Notes: generated from the letters alone by a model not told the origin. 64,000 nucleotides of DNA from Massospora cicadina (GCA_022478985.1 JAKSZP010015907.1:105216-169215), one strand, 5' to 3'. Shown: positions 11,411-23,620, counted from the first letter of the stretch. A program made the numbers and translations.

Positions 11411-11901
11411 ACTTATGCTCACTCAAAACTGGAATACTTTTACAAGATCTAACAGACCAGATGTTTATATTTGATAAAAAGCACATACTATATACCTGTT
11501 ATGGGGAGATGAGGTATATAATTAACTCCCTCAAAGCATGCAAACAGTTGTTTTATATAGGCCCTTATTCCCATTTTACTATCAAAAATGCCTCCTCCTT
11601 CCACACAAGATAATTTTCAATTAAGTGGAAGTACTATTAACAAAGAGAGCCCAGATAGTGATTAAGAAACCTCTGGTATATAGCCCTTATCTCAGGTATG
11701 ACAAGTTCACCTAGGCCATATTTGAATCATACTCAGGATAAAATTTTGCCTATTTGTCCTGTGCGCATGCTGGTGTGAAATGAGATACCACTTTAATCAC
11801 TGTTAATTCAGGCCAAGAAAAAAATTAAACAAACTAAAATTGCATCTATATTTGAAGGATCAGCTGAAGTCCTTTGAAGTTTTAAAAATATGGAAGTACT
11901 T
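11411..11901. other. Unassigned flank between LTR E1 and LINE C1
   Basis: No coding motif is recognised. The sequence should be continuous with 17192 onward once LINE C1 is removed, so it may be an eroded part of the gypsy remnant L, but I cannot show gag or protease motifs in it. Confidence 0.4.
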
Positions 11902-12114
11902 TGCCCCCAACCATTTATTTATTTGGGGAAGGTCACCAAAGGGACAAGCACCTCTGATATAGTGAGGAAACAAAAGAAGTTTGACAATTAAAGACACCCC
12001 AGAGGGTTCAAGCCTCTCTTGTTGTCTTCAGGATCACCAAGTTTAGGACGGTAGGGAAGGGGGTTATGCTGGCTTATTATTGGATGCAGCATGTGTGAAG
12101 AAGAGGATCAACAT

Positions 12115-15100
12115 TTAGGAACCATATGAGGAGCCATGTGTTGATTGTCCTTCTGTTATGGGGGTCATATGTCCAAACAGCCATTCTTGGAAATGTTCCA
12201 ATATATGGCTGTGGAAGCGGTGGATGGCTTCTTGGATTGTGGGCGCTGCTCCTGTGAACGATTCCAGTACCTTTGTATGTATCGTCCATAGTGCTATTGC
12301 TACTATTAGTTCCCTGAGGATGGGTGGATAGGAGAGTCCATATTTATAGCGAACATGTTCCTTGCTAGGCTGAATGGATGTCCGTTTTCTTGGCGGAATA
12401 GGCGCATGGCCTCTTTCCATACAGCCACTGATGTTTGGCATTGTTCTAAACGGTGGGCTAGGCTTCCATACTGACCACATATTGTACATGAGGTGTGAGT
12501 GGCATTTGACCGTTCAGCTGTTCAGTATACTCTCCTCATGCACCTCCATACATGTGCTCTTATCCTGGGTTGGAGTAGAGGGTGATGTGTGTAACTCCAT
12601 AATCTTCTTTTAGTCTACGGGTTGTAGGGTATGTCCATATGGTCCAGGTAGTCTATCCTGGCTATGGTACTTGGGCTTTTGCTTATTATATTGTCTGTGA
12701 ATATCTGATCATTGATCTCCTGTCTGCGAGTTAGCCTTGGGCGTCCTCAGTGACTGGTTTAGCCATATATTTGGATCCGCCATGTTGCTTTTTTCATGGC
12801 TAGGAGTATTCGTTTGAAATGTGCAGGAGTGTCATGTGGGCCTGCAGCTGTAGGAAGAGATGCCAGATACTTGATTAATGTGTTTAAGTAATCTGGGTTT
12901 CTTAATTGGAGTGCACGTGTGAAGTTATATCTTGATGTTCTGGCCCAGTGTGTATCTGAAAGATCTGAGCTAGTCACCTAATCTATCCAGGATCCCAGTA
13001 TATGGGTTGCTTGCTCTACGTAATTAGTAAGCCCCATATCTCCATTCCTTCTAGAGCCAAATAGGGTTTTATGGCGTACAGGGGGGTTGTGGTCGGACCA
13101 TAGCCATCCTTGTAATAGGGCGTGGATTGTGTTGAGGAAGGATGGTGAGAAAGCGATTACATGGGCCTTGAACCATATGATAGATAGAATCAAAGAGGCA
13201 GCTACCTTGACTATCCTGTTAGACCTGTTTGGTGTCCATGTAAGGAGGCAATGCGTTTTGTTATTTTGTCTAATAATTGATTTTCCACCATGGAGTTGGT
13301 GTAACCTCCTGCTTCCAACCATACTCCCAAGTGACGAACAGGGCCAGCTGTTGGCTTGGTGATGAATGGAAGTTTCAGTGAGGTCGTTGCTAATTTTCAC
13401 TTCCTATGTTTGGCAAGGAGTCTTGATGTTGTATTAGCTTGTTTGCCCAGGGTAGATGGCATCCACTGGGTCTGCTATTACCCAGGAGTATAATTTTCGT
13501 TTTCTCAGTGTTAATTGATGCATTACTTATGTCTGAATAGTCTTGTATTATCTTCTAAATTCTGCAAGCGTCCTGATTGTTGGATATTCCCACCACACAA
13601 TCATCAGCGAAGGCCATCATTTTGACTGGTGGTTGGCCCTTGACGTTGATTCCCTTGAGCAGTGTGTTTGTATTTCAGATTAGGGGGTATAAACTAAAGT
13701 TGTAGAGTAGAGGGCTTAAGGGGTCTCCTTGTTTTAGTCCTCTCTGTGGGATAACTGGGTTTGTTAAGAAACCTGCTCCCCGCACAGCCATGGTTGCAGA
13801 CTCTGTAAACAACATTACCCAGTTTATAAATCTATTTGGAAGCTTGAATTTTTGAAGGCAGCCCTAAGATAGGTCCAGTTTACCCTGTCATATGCCTTTT
13901 GTTGGTCTAAAAAGAACAGTGCTCCAGAGGTTTTGGACTGGCAGAAATTTGCAAATGTGTGGATGTTATCCCATATGGACCTTCTTGGAACAAATCCATA
14001 TTGTGATGGGGATATTGCATCAGTTGCAATTTCTCCTGTCGTTTAGCCATAATTTTTGTGAATGTTTTAGTATCAGTATTAGTTAGGGAGATTGGACGCC
14101 AATTGGATAGGTTTAGTCTATCTCCTTTCTTGAATAAAGTGACCATGTAGGCTTCTTTACCTCCTGGTAGGAGGCATGTTTCCATAATACACTTGCTCAT
14201 TGAAGCTAGAAGAATGTTAGAGATGTTAGTAAAATATTTTATATAAAATTTGTAGGGAATCCCATCAGGTCCAGGGCATTTACCTCTTGGTGCACCGCGT
14301 ACTACTTCCCATAATTCCTCGTGCAATACTAGGTAATTAAATTGTTATTTTGGACCGCGGTGTTGATATGTGCGCTTCTAAGGATTTTTTCGATTTTTCT
14401 GATTTGATCAGCTCAGATTTATACAATTTCATATAAAACTTTGCAATTTGGTTGCGACTTCTTTGGGTGTTTCTACTATGGATTTGTCCAGTCAATGGAC
14501 CTGTGTCCTAGCTATCATACTTTTCCAGGCGTGGAATTGGTGGAAAAAGTAGCTCGAGCAAGTTTCTTCATCTCTTATGTTTTTACCTTTATATTGGACT
14601 TCAACTTGGTGTTGGTGTTTGCGGATCAGGGTGTTATACCAAGCAGAAGCCTCCGCCCATTTGTGAGCCCATCCAGGGCTGTATCCCATTCTTGGTACAT
14701 TGTTTTCTAGATGGTCAATTTTAGCCAAGGTGTGTTTGATAATGGCTGAAACTGCCCTATGTCTTCTAGAAGATGTATGTTTAATTTGTTGGGTTGTTGA
14801 ATCTTTGAAATGTTCCCAGATGGTTAGTGGGTCCGAGCAAAAAAGTGTTTGAAAATCCCAGGTTGAGGATATTTCCTCCATCCAGGATTGAAATTCTGAG
14901 TTGGCTAAACTTTCTGGGCGTATTCTGCACCATCTGGGTGCTTGGGTACTGGGTTCCACCAGTTTGTAAGACACCAAAACAAGCTGATGGTCAGAGAATT
15001 CGATTTTTGTAGTTTTATTTTTTGAATTTGGTGATTTAAAATTATTGGTGCAAGTATTAGGTCTAACCTCGACATAGAGACAAGTGTACCATTGTGTACA

Positions 15101-15639
15101 TGTGGGCGTGTCATGTTTTGTAGCAGGGGTTGCCTTTTTTGGCAATGGATCATATAGTCCCAGGGTGGCCTTTAGTACTTGGAGTTCCACTTGCCCTTGT
15201 GGTATCTCTGTTGTGTCTGGCCATTGGTCCATCTCTGGGTTAATCCAGCAGTTCATGTCTCCCATTATGAAAGTATTTGCTGGTAGATTTAGTTGTGTTA
15301 GGGCTGTGAGAAATTCTCTTTGGTCATGTGCACCATTCAGGGTGTACACACTGGTATTGTGTGCACTTTGGTGTGCCATGAGAAGGTTATGGTGAGTATG
15401 CGGTCATCCAAGAATATATTTTTATTAATAAATTTAAAGGTTTGGTTCACACATACTATCACCCCACAGTGGAGTGACCAAAACAATATTGTTGGGAGGA
15501 GCATTTTTTCCCATGCCTCCTCCTCTCCCTGTGGACAAAGAGTTTCCTGCACTGCCAGGATATCCACAGGTGGGTTTTGTAGGTGACTCAACTTCTTGGC
15601 CTGGGATTTTAAGGCCTGAAGTCTCGCTATGTTCAGCAT
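12115..15639 (-). pseudogene. LINE C1 ORF2: endonuclease-reverse transcriptase
   Basis: It starts M-L-N-I at 15639, as in C2. Endonuclease motifs: A-V-Q-E-T near 15550, G-D-M-N-C-W near 15255, S-D-H-Q-L-V near 14990. Reverse transcriptase motifs: P-G-P-D-G-I-P near 14265, N-W-R-P-I-S-L near 14100, and an intact A-F-A-D-D-C-V-V at about 13600-13614. C-terminal zinc motif C-X2-C-X7-H-X4-C is preserved at 12439-12487 (C-T-I-C ... H-R-L-E-Q-C). Multiple frameshifts and stops separate these blocks, so no product is expected. Confidence 0.85.
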
Positions 15640-15679
15640 CCCTATCTCTATGAGATGCCCAATGCGCCTCAGGAGCGGT

Positions 15680-17088
15680 TAGCAGGGCCCCCCAGCCCTG
15701 CTCCCTCGCTCAAATTGTTCTCCACTGCACCTCTGCTGTGGAGAGCATAACCATGAGTAGGAGCTGGTGTGTATTCTGCCCCTTTCATCGCCGCAGATTT
15801 TGCTCCTCTCTTGGCTTTGCTTGATTTCAAAAGTTATTGCAGTGCACTTGTGGGTTTTTATTGGCCACATTATTTTCTTGAGCATTCCATTGTTGATTTT
15901 CCTTCCCAATTGGGTTAAATTCCGCAATTTTTGGGGTGCACTGAGCCCAAATTTTGCTGCATTCATTTTTTAATCAGGTTCCGCTGAATTCAATCTGGTT
16001 GGATTGGGTGTATGGTTTTCCGTGTGATCTGATTGGTTCATGGACTCAAATTTCTCCATATCTTCCTGAATCTGCTCTAGCAATATGGTTGATTACACAG
16101 AGGGCTTTGCCATGGCTGCGGCCAGCTTGCAAGCTTTTTTGGCCAATTTTCATTCTTTTGGGGAAATAAGGTCAATTATTTTATATTGCCCATGCTCTCC
16201 CCAGTTGAAGTCTTGTGTAGTATTCATAATTTTGGCGTACTCTGAGTCATCTTCGCCCATTTCCTCCTCACAAAATTCCATTTCTCTCAGGCCTTCTTTT
16301 ATGGGGCAAGCGTGAATCTTGTGCCCAAAGGCCTGGCAGTGGTTGCTTATGGGGGGTGCACTTTCCACTGTTGCGCGGAACAGCTGAGATTTTTTCCCAT
16401 CAATGATGAAGGATGCAATGTGGGAAATTTTTGTAATATCCTCTACTACATCCTGGTTTGGTGAAATAATAGCTGTTTCCTTCCCCGTGCTAAGGGTTGG
16501 CATCAGTTGGAATCTTTGCATTTCAAATTGTTTGATTTCTCCATAGGCTTTCAAGCCTTCTCGGAGATGTCTATCAACTACTGTGCATGCCAGTGTGGTC
16601 AGAAGGTAATCAAAAATTATGAAAAAGTCTTTGGATTCAGTCCAACTGGTGCATTTGGTCAGGACCAATAGCTGTCTGTTGGGAAAGTCAAGTACCACTC
16701 TGACCTTTGCTGCTTCATTCACTTCTTCCGCAGTTTCAAACCCAAGATCTACCCAACCTCTGCGGATAGTATGGGTTGTTAAGTACACCACATGCAGGAA
16801 AAAATTCATGCTGAGCTTTGCCAAACTTTTCCCACGTTGTCAGTGTTTCTATTCCCAGAAAAACTCATATCCCGTGTTCCACCAATGACAGTGGTTGTAA
16901 TTGGGTACTTCCATATAGCTGCAGTATTTTATCAAAAAATTAATAAAACCCGCAGGGGGCGCCACCTCAGTTCTTTTATTTTTGCTGAGACTTTCGTTTG
17001 TACCTATGCGCTTGGTACCTTTGGGTGGTGCAGGTCTGGGTTCGCTACCCTTTACCACGTTTGACCAGCTCTTTACTTTATTATTCAT
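15680..17088 (-). pseudogene. LINE C1 ORF1: zinc-knuckle RNA-binding protein
   Basis: It starts M-N-N-K-V-K-S-W at 17088; the S-W motif also opens C2 ORF1. The conserved block G-W-V-D-L-G-F lies near 16750. The longest intact stretch is 16150-16824. The zinc knuckle near 16320-16360 reads S-N-H-C-X4-H-X4-C: its first cysteine is replaced by serine, so zinc binding would be impaired. A C-terminal E-S-M-N-Q-S-D block matches C2. Confidence 0.8.
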
Positions 17089-17191
17089 ACTTATCTCACC
17101 TGGTTTTTATTACCAAATTGTGCTGTTTGAATTGAATCAAATTACTAAAAGTTATAGTAATTGGAAAGAAAAGTATGCCTCCAACCATTTA

Positions 17192-18871
17192 AGTTAGACA
17201 GCTTATCTAAAATGAAACAGTCTAAATCAAAGTGCAACAATCAAACTCTCTTAGACATTATTGGACAATATTCCAAATTTATCTTCAATTTTGCACAAGC
17301 TGAGGATCTACTTTTTCATTTACACAAGGACATGGTCAATCTTGATTGGAATTTAACATGTCAAGAAGAGTTAATTAGCAAAATTGGCACTAGTGGTTGC
17401 CCCCAATCTTCAATATTTTGACTTTGACCAGCAATTTATTTTTCATACATATTCTCCACTCATGGCTATGGGGGATTATTAAATCTGATAAAATCAGATG
17501 CAAAGTATTCTTTTGCCTTCATTGATAAGACCTTAAACGCTTATGTGAGATAATGTATAGTAGCAAAGCAGGAATGTTTGACGTCCATATATGCTTGCAA
17601 GCAATTTTGGGTCTACCTGCATGGCACCTGTATCAAAGTTGTTACTGATCAAACATCAATAAGATAGCTGAACAACTTAAGAAAGCCCAAGGAAATATTA
17701 TTCCTCTGGGCGTTAAAGCTTTAAGCTTATGACTACAGAATTAAGCATTGTGCTGGGGTAAAACATCAGAATCTGATTGCCTTTCCTGACTAACCACTAA
17801 ACACTATGTCTGGCAGCTGATAAGTTGTTAAAGAGAATGATCTGTGGAGAGTACCAGGATGAGCCTGATAAATTAAAAAAAACTATTATTGGATTTATGA
17901 CAAGATACAACTACCAAAAATGAGACAGTTTACAAAATCATTGAGAGAAGAAGTATAATTTTCCTGACCATCAGTCTGGACAGACATCATTTTGGCTCCC
18001 TATAAGGTCATAGGGCATTGGGGATTAAAAAAGATGAAGGAGCATCTGAAGAAATTCCTACTAGTGGGAGTTAATTCATTTCAACATCCAAAAAATTCTA
18101 GAATGCTGTGCAGTGTGTCAAGGCAAGAAACTGTTTCAAAAAAGCACATCTTATCAGATTATTCAGCCTAAGTTTGCTTGTCATATAATATCTTTGACGT
18201 TGTCATCCCTCTTTCAACAAGCAATTCAAAGGCCAAGTACATCATTGTAGCTATTGACTACTTGACTAAATGGGTCAAAGCCAAAGCTATTTTAGAAGCA
18301 TGAGCAGCAACTACAGCCAAGTTCATACTTAAAAACATCCTCCACAAGCATGGATGTCCTAAGATTATTCTTAACAATAATGTAATGATTTTCACCACCA
18401 ATGTCCTTGATAAGCACAACCTATTAATGGGAAATCAAAACATGCTTTCCGCTCCCTATCATCCCAAAACTAATAGTACAATTGAGCGCGCAAATGGGAT
18501 GTCAGTGAATATTAACAGAAAATTAACTTCAGACAAACCATCTGAATAATATACTTATTTGAGTTCGGCAGTATTTGCCTACAATATCTCCTACCATTTG
18601 GTAATCAAGATGTCACATTTCAGTTATTAGATGGAATTACATCTAATCTACCATCACTACTGTATTTGGTCCCTGAAGATCCAGGCAAGAACGTTTATCC
18701 TCAATACATCTTGAAGCTTGCAGATACCTTAATCAAACTGCAAGCTCAAGCTTTTGACAACAGTTTTGTCGTGAAAAAGGCCCAACATGAAAAGGATTTG
18801 GAAAATTGCTACAAATTAATCAAATTTGAAGTTAATGACGAAGTTTTTTTTCAACACCCACGGATTGGTCT
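17192..18871 (+). pseudogene. Ty3/gypsy pol remnant L (RT thumb, RNase H, integrase)
   Basis: Reading frames here give, in order: the RT connection (D-I-I-G-Q-Y-S-K-F-I, N-F-A-Q) near 17245-17300; RNase H fragments (E-C-L-T-S-I-Y-A, V-V-T-D-Q-T-S-I, H-C-A-G-V-K-H-Q-N-L) near 17570-17790; and integrase core (A-I-D-Y-L-T-K-W near 18250; the second acidic site reads I-L-N-N-N instead of a D-N pair; P-K-T-N-S-T-I-E-R-A near 18465). The last open part, 18666-18896, matches the integrase C-terminus. Stops and frameshifts are frequent. LINE C1 inserted at its left end and the LTR H1 element at its right end. Confidence 0.75.
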
Positions 18872-19165
18872 TGTAGGACTTCGTCATCCACTCTGAAGGT
18901 CAGGGCCTTCAAAGGCTTTTTGATTATTGTTTGAACGTGGGTCCAGCGTAATCTCTTAGGGACTAGGTTCCCTAAGGAAATCTCTCAGCGGAAATTCGTG
19001 GTTGAGGCTACTCTGTTTGCTTCAAATAGACAAGGTCTTCTGAAAACACAGGTAAAACAAACACTAGTAATTAAAATCAGGTGATCTGAAGCTTATTTTA
19101 TTAAAAAAATTCAGAGATATTTATAGGCTTCTGAGATATTATAGTTCAATTAAAAAGAACTTTGA
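18872..19165 (-). repeat. LTR family H, copy H1, distal part
   Basis: From tgtaggacttcgtcatcc onward it is collinear with LTR H2 (33137 onward), including aacgtgggtccagc and ctactctgtttgcttcaaa. It stops matching H2 near 19165, where transposon M is inserted, and resumes near 23621. Strand is taken from the polypurine tract beyond the other end. Confidence 0.75.
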
Positions 19166-19227
19166 ATAATAACACAGGTTGCATTTTTTTGGTTGCATCA
19201 TGTTTTTCAAGATTTGATGATGAATTG

Positions 19228-19246
19228 CTATGTATATATGTGCGCT
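19228..19246 (+). repeat. Left terminal inverted repeat core of M
   Basis: ctatgtatatatgtgcgct, followed by accttag-ttt-ttccatca blocks, mirrors 23558-23576 and its left neighbour in reverse complement. Confidence 0.7.
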
Positions 19247-19749
19247 GAATCCAAACATGACCTTAGTTTCTTTCCATCACATCATAATTTTTTGCAATTT
19301 GCAATTTGCTAGATGTAGTATATGTCAAAAATATCACGAATAAGAGACTTAATAAAAGGGTGAAGTAGGTTTGTTTATAAAAACATATTTTTTGTGGCTT
19401 ATAATAAACATCTTATAATGGAATATAATAATAAATAAATAGAAAAAAACATACAATTTTAGTCTTTGTGTCAACGTCTTTTTGAACCAGACAAATGTGT
19501 TATATGTTGAAAAAACACAGTTATAAGACATACTGACAGATTTTATACAATTGAAATTGTTGCCATCTGTTGGTTCATGATCAAACAAATTGTTGCCATC
19601 ATAAACCAAAGGGTTGCAGCACTTTAATCATTAAACGTGTTGTACATCTCAACTGTCAGTGTTGGAACAACCTTTGGTACATATCCTCCATGATCAAAAG
19701 TATTTATATCGGTGGATATATGCTAAAGAGCAAACATACAGTGTTTAAA

Positions 19750-20731
19750 ATGGCGTCAAGAGGCTATAAAAAGTCTGCAGATTCCTTTTGTTACATTTGT
19801 GTGAGTTAATGGTGTCAAGGCAAAAAAATATAGCATTGTATTTGCGGCAAGTACATCTACCATAATTTGGTGTAAAACTAGGAGATCAATACAAAACTTA
19901 GGAACCTCACTATGTTTTCTATACGTGTGTTGAAGGACTGAGACAGTGGTCAAAAAGTAAACAACATGTTTTCAGGTTTGGCTTTCTGATGGTCTGGCGA
20001 GAGTCACAAAAATCATAGTGATGATTGTTACTTTTGCTCAAATGGTGTTCACAGTTTTAATGTAAAGAATAAAAAGAACATTTTCTATCCAAATCTGCCA
20101 TTGGCTTTACGTCCTGACCCTCTTGGTCCAGACATATCAGTGCTTATGCAACCAGAACATTTACATGAAGTTGATGGTTCATAGATTGAGTAAAGGGAAG
20201 AAACTTTAATATAATAAAGACGTTACAAACCTGGCAATTTTGCTCTGCAAACTATACACAAAAGGAACATAATAATTTGATTTGTGACTTACATCTGACC
20301 AAAGAGGCTTCAGAATTAATTGGGATACAGCTTAAAGGTAAAGAATTTGCTCACAGCTGGTGCTTCATTTACCTGGTTCAGGTACAGAAAAAAAGAATTT
20401 ATTCAATCCTTTTGAAGGAAGGAGACTTAGTATTCTGCAATGATGTGTTTGGATTTCAAAGACGTTCAACATTCCATATGTAAAGCACTGACTGGAGACT
20501 ATTCATAAATTTGTCAAAACAAAGCTTTAAGTTGTCCTGCTTCACAACGGAAACAAGTATGCGCAATACCCATAAGCATTCTGTACACTTAAATAATGGT
20601 ATGAAATTTAAAAATTTGTAATCCAGAAAATTAAGTATGATGATCATAAGTGGATCATGTGTGGTGATCTCAAAGTAATACCTATGATACTTGGACAGCA
20701 AGTTGGGTATGCAAAGTTTCCTTGGTTTTTA
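19750..20731 (+). pseudogene. Transposase-like gene of M, N-terminal and middle part
   Basis: Fragments in shifting frames resemble a transposase-derived protein family I know mainly from invertebrate genomes. They are S-F-C-Y-I-C at ~19780, D-D-C-Y-F-C with K-N-K-K-N-I-F-Y-P-N-L-P near 20015-20100, L-R-P-D-P-L-G-P-D near 20110, then V-L-L-H-N-G-N-K-Y-A, K-I-K-Y-D-D-H-K-W, G-D-L-K-V and L-G-Q-Q-V-G-Y near 20530-20710. It breaks off in F-L-Y-E-W at 20732, where LINE derivative D4 inserted. The family name is not certain to me, and no catalytic triad can be assigned. Many stops show it is dead. Confidence 0.65.
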
Positions 20732-20741
20732 TATGAGTGGG

Positions 20742-22634
20742 TAAAAAAACTTTTTTTACTTGACTTCACTTTTGATTTATTTTAAAAAACAGTTAATTTT
20801 CCACCGCCACCTCACTGCATCAATTTCCAATTTATGTCATCATATCCACCACCTGCTGCCCCAGCGTGAGGCAGCGATGCTCCACCTGCTAGCATTTGCC
20901 ACCCAGCAGCCAAATGTGTGCAGATTGGCTTGTCCAGTCTGCCAAGTATGACTGGCTGATTTGACCCACCAAGGGACTTGGCACTTCACCTCGTGCAAAT
21001 TCACCCAACCCACAGCACCCCTAGCCCTGCCTTGATCACTATCCACTTTTGCCTCCACCTCGAGTACAGACATCTCTTCCTATATGCCAACAAAGCGATT
21101 ATTGCGCTGGAAATGACCACTTTACACTATCAGATTTATCAACTTTTCACCCTTACAAGGGCTATTTTGATTTAGGATTTCCCACTGAAGTGGACGCAGC
21201 TGCTGCAGCAACGCCTTTAGTATACAAAAACACCCCCATTACCACCACCCTAACATGTCTCTTCAATGATACCACACTCATGGGGACCTTTGCAAACATC
21301 CCCTCACATCTTTTCCCTCAAACACTCTATGAGGAGTTAATTTCAGGACTGTTCACTTATGTCACAGACCCATGCTCCAATTTATTGTACCAAGTGGTTC
21401 TGAGCGCCTAGAGGCACCTTACCAATGGCCACCATTACCCCTCCACCAGTTTTGCATCGCCCAGCACATCCCACTGTATGTCTATATCCTATCCGCACCT
21501 GACCATTTCTTTAGGGCTCATTTTGAAAAGGGTTACACAATTTGGCCCTCTGCCATAAATTAACCATATGAAAATACATGTCAATACAACTCACACCATG
21601 TGAACATAGACAACTTCACTCATGAGGCTACACCAACAGCGTTTGAGTGGGGTTTTTGGCTGCCCCCACCCCCCAGGCCATGCGCTAAGTGCATCAAAAA
21701 AAATCTAGCAATTTATACCCAATCCAGCCAATTTGAATCAATGCAAATCAATTGGGTGCAGGCTTGGACCCATGTTCAATCCAAAACAACTCCCGCCTCA
21801 AAACTTACAGAAAATACAGCCACCTATCAACAAATCAGTCCAATTCAATCAAAAAACCAAAACTTATTGGATGACGTGTTCAAATCTAGTAAATTGTCCC
21901 ACCTCCAGCTAAACCATTCAATTTAGAACCTTATCTGAATTCAGACTTTGATGCCCACTCCTGCCAAAATTATATTTCCCTAAGCCAAATGCTATCCCAT
22001 ACCAAAGTGACAACCAGCTTGTTGAAGCCATGGTGGATGGACCCAAAAATCGCCATCTTCATGAAGACATGGCAAAATCTGCCACTGAATTTAAGGAAGT
22101 GCTGCACATCACCCAGTCACCCCATTTCCCTGCTATTGAAAAAGAGGAAATCAAAAGCCTAGCTGAATATGCCACCACTGCTGTCAAACATTTCGCTGAA
22201 CTGGCAGATTTTTCCTCATCTACATGAATCACTAGAGCCAACATTGCAAAATTTTCTCAGCTCCCTAACACCCGCACCTAAGCTGAACACCATGTTGCTG
22301 AACTCATGGAGGCTATCTCCAGGCCCAAATTCTCAGTTTCAATGACTATCTGCTTCACCTCAACCCTCATCCTGTGGATGCCCCAACCCCCTTGCTATCA
22401 TCATTAATTTCCTCTTCAATGCTAAACCCAATGATCTACCTGATCTCCCCATCCCCTTTCACGATGGTGAGATAAGTTGTCTCACCGCTGTGCAACCTGG
22501 TCATTTGGTTTCTCATTTTTGTGTGACTTGCTGCACGTTTATAGAGGTTGGCTCATATTTTTGATTTGGTTAGTTTTTAAAGTTACTTCTTCAGTAATGT
22601 CTATCCCCTGGTTGACATAACCCAAATAAATTTA
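20742..22634 (+). mobile_element. Family-D ORF1-only LINE derivative, copy D4
   Basis: It is flanked by tatgagtggg (20732-20741) and tgtgagtggg (22635-22644), 9 of 10, and it splits the transposase codons for E-W. It has a 5' UTR, a broken ORF1 from ATG 20834, a 3' UTR collinear with D2 and D3, and a tail cccctggttgac ... caaataaattta. At 1893 bp it goes straight from ORF1 to the tail with no ORF2, as D2 does. Confidence 0.82.
20834..22430 (+). pseudogene. LINE-type ORF1 protein remnant (D4)
   Basis: ATG at 20834 (M-S-S-Y-P-P-P) matches the D1 and D2 starts. Blocks in order: F-x-P-Y-K-G-Y-F-D-L-G-F-P-T-E-V near 21150-21190; a conserved 21190-21410 stretch; a knuckle region with A-P-D-H-F-F-R-A near 21500; a linker; S-D-N-Q-L-V-E-A near 22010; and a helical C-terminus with A-E-H-H-V-A-E-L-M-E-A near 22280. 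Stops and frameshifts occur about every 200-300 bp. Confidence 0.75.
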
Positions 22635-22644
22635 TGTGAGTGGG

Positions 22645-23340
22645 ATAGCGAAACAAGGAAAATCATAGGAAACAAAAGATTGGTCACAACGAGCTTTATT
22701 GGAACCTGGAGTAAAAAATGTGGTCCAAAAACCTCTCATTGAATTAACGAAAGTTCTTCTTTCGCCTTCACATATCAAATTAGGCTTGATGAAGCAATTT
22801 GTATAAGCCTTACCAAGAGATGATAAACGTTTCAAGTATATTTTTTAACATATTTCTAGCCTTGTTGACCGCAAAACTAAAAGAGGGTGTCTTTACAGGG
22901 CCAGACATTAGAAAGCTTTGCAACGATGCAAATCTTGACAAAAAATGTTAGTTGCAGAAAAAGAAGCCAGGGTCGCCTTTAAAGATGTATTAATCAAGTT
23001 TCTGGGCAACAAGAAGGCTCCAAATTTCAAGTCTTGTGTTAAGACTATGCTGCAGAAGTACCAAAATTTAGGCTGTTTCATGAGCTTAAAAAGTTCATTT
23101 CCAACATTTACATTTGGGCCGCTTCCCTGAGAATCTGGGTGCTGTTAGTGAAAGGATGGGTGATAGATTTCATCAGGACATCAAAGAAAAATAAAAGCGT
23201 TACAAAGTAAGATGGAATACTACAAGGATGGAGGACTTTTACTGGATGTTGCACCAAGATATACTTAAAAGAGCACATGCATGGAAAATCCTGAAACTGA
23301 GCATGGCTGGTCCAAAAATATGTAAGCACAACAAATAAAA
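22645..23340 (+). pseudogene. Transposase-like gene of M, C-terminal part
   Basis: It resumes after D4 with D-S-E, then P-L-I-E-L-T-K-V-L-L, I-K-L-G-L-M-K-Q-F-V near 22780, L-K-E-G-V and G-P-D-I-R-K near 22880-22910, A-F-K-D-V-L-I-K-F-L-G-N near 22975, L-G-C-F-M-S-L-K near 23070, and N-L-G-A-V-S-E-R-M-G-D-R-F-H-Q-D-I near 23130-23185. The last motif is highly characteristic of the invertebrate-type family. The 22945-23130 stretch is open; stops follow. Confidence 0.7.
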
Positions 23341-23557
23341 TTTTGAGTTTTTTTTATTTTATAATTCTATATTTCTTTATTCTATTATACTGTCTCTATA
23401 TTATTAGCTGAAAAATAATACATTTTATATGAAAAAACCCATTTTACTCTGTCACTAAGTCTCATATCTGTGATATTTTAATATATACTACATTTGGCTA
23501 ATTGTGATTTAAAAAAAATTCTGACATGATGGAAAAACCAAGGCCATTTTTGAATTA

Positions 23558-23576
23558 AGCGCACAAACATACATAG
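23558..23576 (-). repeat. Right terminal inverted repeat core of M
   Basis: agcgcacaaacatacatag; its reverse complement matches 19228-19246 at 17 of 19 positions, and the match continues inward through the block reading accttgg-ttt-ttccatca on the reverse strand. Confidence 0.7.
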
Positions 23577-23620
23577 AAATCAATCATTAAAAATTACAAA
23601 ACAGAACCATCTCATGATTG

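Larger units (their letters stand above)
11918..17175 (-). mobile_element. LINE C1, full-length non-LTR retrotransposon
   Basis: It is bracketed by tgcccccaaccattta (11902-11917) and tgcctccaaccattta (17176-17191), 15 of 16 identical. On the minus strand the order is a 5' UTR, ORF1 (from 17088), ORF2 (from 15639) and a 3' tail ending CCCCAAATAAATAAAT. It is the same family as LINE C2 (46118-51388) and of near-identical length (5258 versus 5271 bp). Both frames are broken. Confidence 0.92.
19166..23620 (+). mobile_element. TIR DNA transposon M inserted in LTR H1
   Basis: The two ends carry long imperfect inverted repeats: the region about 19175-19300 resembles the reverse complement of about 23510-23625. 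The best core is 19228-19246 against 23558-23576 (17 of 19). Removing 19166-23620 restores an LTR collinear with H2. The interior encodes a degenerate transposase-like gene on the plus strand, split again by family-D copy D4. Exact ends and target duplication could not be fixed to the base, so the limits are good to about 20 bp. Confidence 0.7.

Noticed and set aside
11411..11901. 5' part of gypsy L with family-E LTR as its LTR
   Set aside because: Position fits, but no primer-binding site, gag or second family-E LTR after 18871 supports it.
19150..19180. Exact target duplication of transposon M
   Set aside because: Flanks are too AT-rich and diverged to choose the repeat; only approximate limits are given.
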